Below, one piece after another: positions 63,501 through 64,000 of a stretch of DNA of 64,000 nt. Source of the stretch: Roseimarinus sediminis (GTDB taxonomy: Bacteria > Bacteroidota > Bacteroidia > Bacteroidales > Prolixibacteraceae). Below the pieces are notes generated by a model that was not told the DNA's origin, did no database searches, and saw only the letters and a program-made list of their open reading frames with translations. Numbering within the stretch: position 1 is the stretch's first letter; every line of letters begins with the position of its first letter. Made by a program: the position numbers and the translations under genes. The stretch covers positions 62,001 to 126,000 of the forward strand of contig NZ_JBNPXV010000011.1 of assembly GCF_050433125.1 (NCBI RefSeq), written 5' to 3'.

Positions 63501-63853
63501 GTTACATCGGTGTACAACACTACATTAATGTTTTTGCGCTTGTTAACGGCAATTTCCTGTTCTTTAAAACCAATGAAGCGATAGATCAGTAAATCGGTGG
63601 GAGCCACCACAAAGGAATATTCGCCGTCGAGGTTGGTCACCGTGCCATTGGTGGTTCCTTTTACCACCACATTGACCCCGGGAAGCGGCTCACCCGATTC
63701 ATCGGTCACTGTGCCGGTGAGTGTAATCTTCGTTGCTTGCTGCGCATGCAGTAAAGAGGCTGAGAGGAGTGCAAAGGTCAGCAGCATTAGCATGCGGCTT
63801 CTTCCTGTCCGCACTGCCTGTTGACCTTTTAAAATGTTTTTACGTAGATTCAT
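60593..63853 (-). CDS. SusC-like TonB-dependent transporter (third pair)
   Basis: A 1086-residue outer-membrane transporter. Signal region about 1-38 (MLMLLTFALLSASLLHAQQ), carboxypeptidase-regulatory-like domain (LTGTVTDESGEPLPGVNVVVKG), TonB-box-like VTDLDEVVIVGYG, plug (SPLYIVDGFEV, SFSILKDASAAVYGSKGANGVI) and a barrel ending SFGVNLKI. There is no STN domain, so it should not signal through FecR; regulation must come from elsewhere. It heads the run of genes that continues through SusD, PL1, CE8 and PL1. Confidence 0.95.
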   Translation of the reverse strand: MNLRKNILKGQQAVRTGRSRMLMLLTFALLSASLLHAQQATKITLTGTVTDESGEPLPGVNVVVKGTTNGTVTNLDGEYSFVVAPTDLLIYRFIGFKEQEIAVNKRKNINVVLYTDVTDLDEVVIVGYGEVKRENLLGSVSSMSSKEIEDIPVTNLTNLLEGRLAGVSVSPAQPTGNPGATTRIKIRAETTFGEAGGGAKDPSPLYIVDGFEVTQAEYDVLDPSEIESFSILKDASAAVYGSKGANGVILVKTKRGREGKLRISYSGSVGISDATTQTEMLSSYDHARMLNAIKVNDPEWNVISDAELNELKNHNYNWLDEAWKTAAVTRHTINVSGGSEKVQYFAGGSFVYNGGNFDDMGVGKHSYRMGFDANVVKGLQAAVTISLDSRDFTRPYIGATGTNTMQGIFEQLLQAPRWTVPYIDGKAVNIDGYNPFAIFNTESYKKNVDKGNTLNLRLSYEFEKIKGLSASASFSRRENHYYSKEYRIPYELYNFLPKGDYRLLLSNQLDENIAGGPVATITNSDRINESYSYGQRYQLNVNLNYNRTFGKHKVASFLTYEQAESSGYAFGATAEQMLIYGIHTQNAFNSKGAATTDGTMNESGDLGMVARLNYSYDDKYLLESTVRYENTVKFAPGYRSAVFPAASVGWIASNENFMKDHLAFINFLKIRYSTGLTGYNSVGNYEYLLSYGPSTIAYLFGGSPVGGMGIAGKTDVVSTGVTWEKSFMNNLGFDFKFLEQRLSVSLDAYYTYQYDILDKQTTIFPVTSGIDEMPSENIGRLEAWGYDMELGYNGEINNDFRWNIKGVFSFGSNRILDRPTDKQPNDFRYPIEQSTFAAGREEGYISNGIIRTQEQLDAINAEWIEKWGHPYTIGGETDLLGAIFLQDIGRPGDLSAGEPPVVFEPDGKIDVENTISSDKTYVERVNDHLVLKNLLPSNISMGATYKGVKFSMLWGMSYGITNKVVDKLARTVPTESENAPAFWADYWTPDNTDAAYPNPRFAEYNQLVSTFWMRDVFQLRLRNINVSYNIPADLSRKWGIPDLRIFFVGSNLWTPISTFDYKEDAIARFNTYPLLRTFSFGVNLKI

Positions 63854-64000
63854 TACCGTACGTTTTTTAGGTTTTTAGTTCTTACAAGGCCCGAATGATT
63901 TCAGTGAGCAGCTGCATTTTGTGTTCTCATGGTTTTGCTTGCCTGTCGGGGCTTTAAAATCTATTCATTAAATGAACTTAAAATACGAAGTGCTTTCAGC
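63854..64000 (-). promoter_or_regulatory. Upstream region of the third susC
   Basis: The 147 bp before susC are non-coding within the window. I see no LacI-type palindrome, no copy of the other susC leaders and no clear TAnnTTTG element, so the promoter of this operon probably lies beyond the right edge or is of a different type. Confidence 0.3.

Noticed and set aside
1..64000. tRNA, rRNA, integrase or intact transposase genes
   Set aside because: None was recognised on either strand; the only mobile-like features are short non-coding inverted repeats.

Overview
The window comes from a Bacteroidota chromosome. The evidence is three SusC/SusD pairs, three proteins with type IX secretion (T9SS) C-terminal domains, an ECF sigma/FecR pair, a TAnnTTTG-type promoter, and few Shine-Dalgarno sequences. 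A marine or sediment Marinilabiliales/Prolixibacteraceae-like organism is my guess; no rRNA or other marker is present to prove it. The content is almost entirely one theme: breakdown of pectin, and specifically of rhamnogalacturonan II (RG-II) or another apiose-bearing pectin.

Layout. (1) 1-397: start of a divergent lipoprotein gene, cut by the window edge. (2) 637-9880, + strand: an intracellular sugar operon with an NCS1-type permease, a coupled 64-aa membrane protein, a cytoplasmic GH78 rhamnosidase, an FGGY kinase, a fucose/arabinose-isomerase-family enzyme and a two-subunit transketolase. Isomerase, kinase and split transketolase together fit non-oxidative D-apiose catabolism. (3) 10022-14838, +: a GH127 protein and a T9SS-exported CotH/lamin-tail protein. 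(4) 14941-16137, -: a DUF4143-type ATPase, apparently a passenger, with a three-copy operator-like array upstream. (5) 16253-20394, -: a PL10 lyase fused to an apiosidase-like hydrolase, and a PL1 lyase. (6) 20532-33185, -: ECF sigma, FecR, SusC, SusD, then a second SusC/SusD pair preceded by decayed copies of sigma and FecR. (7) 33211-47958, -: SSS symporter, DHDPS/NAL-family aldolase, and a run of RG-II-type hydrolases (GH141-like, esterase-isomerase fusion, sialidase-like, DUF3826, GH142-like, GH143-like, GH43, GH140). (8) 47974-63853, -: PL1, large beta-helix/DUF6298-type protein, DUF3826, PL1, CE8 pectin methylesterase, PL1, SusD, SusC. Everything from 63.9 kb down to 14.9 kb lies on the minus strand with mostly short gaps.

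How it may work together (inference). CE8 de-esterifies and PL1/PL10 cut the homogalacturonan backbone outside the cell; SusCD pairs import oligosaccharides; periplasmic or surface GH140, GH141-like, GH142/143-like, GH43, GH127 and sialidase-like enzymes strip the side chains. Released apiose would be consumed by the 637-9880 operon, rhamnosides by the cytoplasmic GH78, and 2-keto-3-deoxy sugar acids possibly by the SSS symporter and NAL-family aldolase. Control appears to combine an ECF sigma/FecR/STN-SusC relay with LacI-type operators (TGTAAACGTTTACA) at 424, 25822 and 32582.

The strongest new observations are: the tandem duplication of the sigma-FecR-SusC-SusD module, in which one copy has lost sigma, FecR and the matching STN domain of SusC together; a perfect 38-bp palindrome abutting the fecR start codon; the PL10-apiosidase-like fusion in the same locus as a candidate apiose pathway; and hairpins conserved after both duplicated susD genes.
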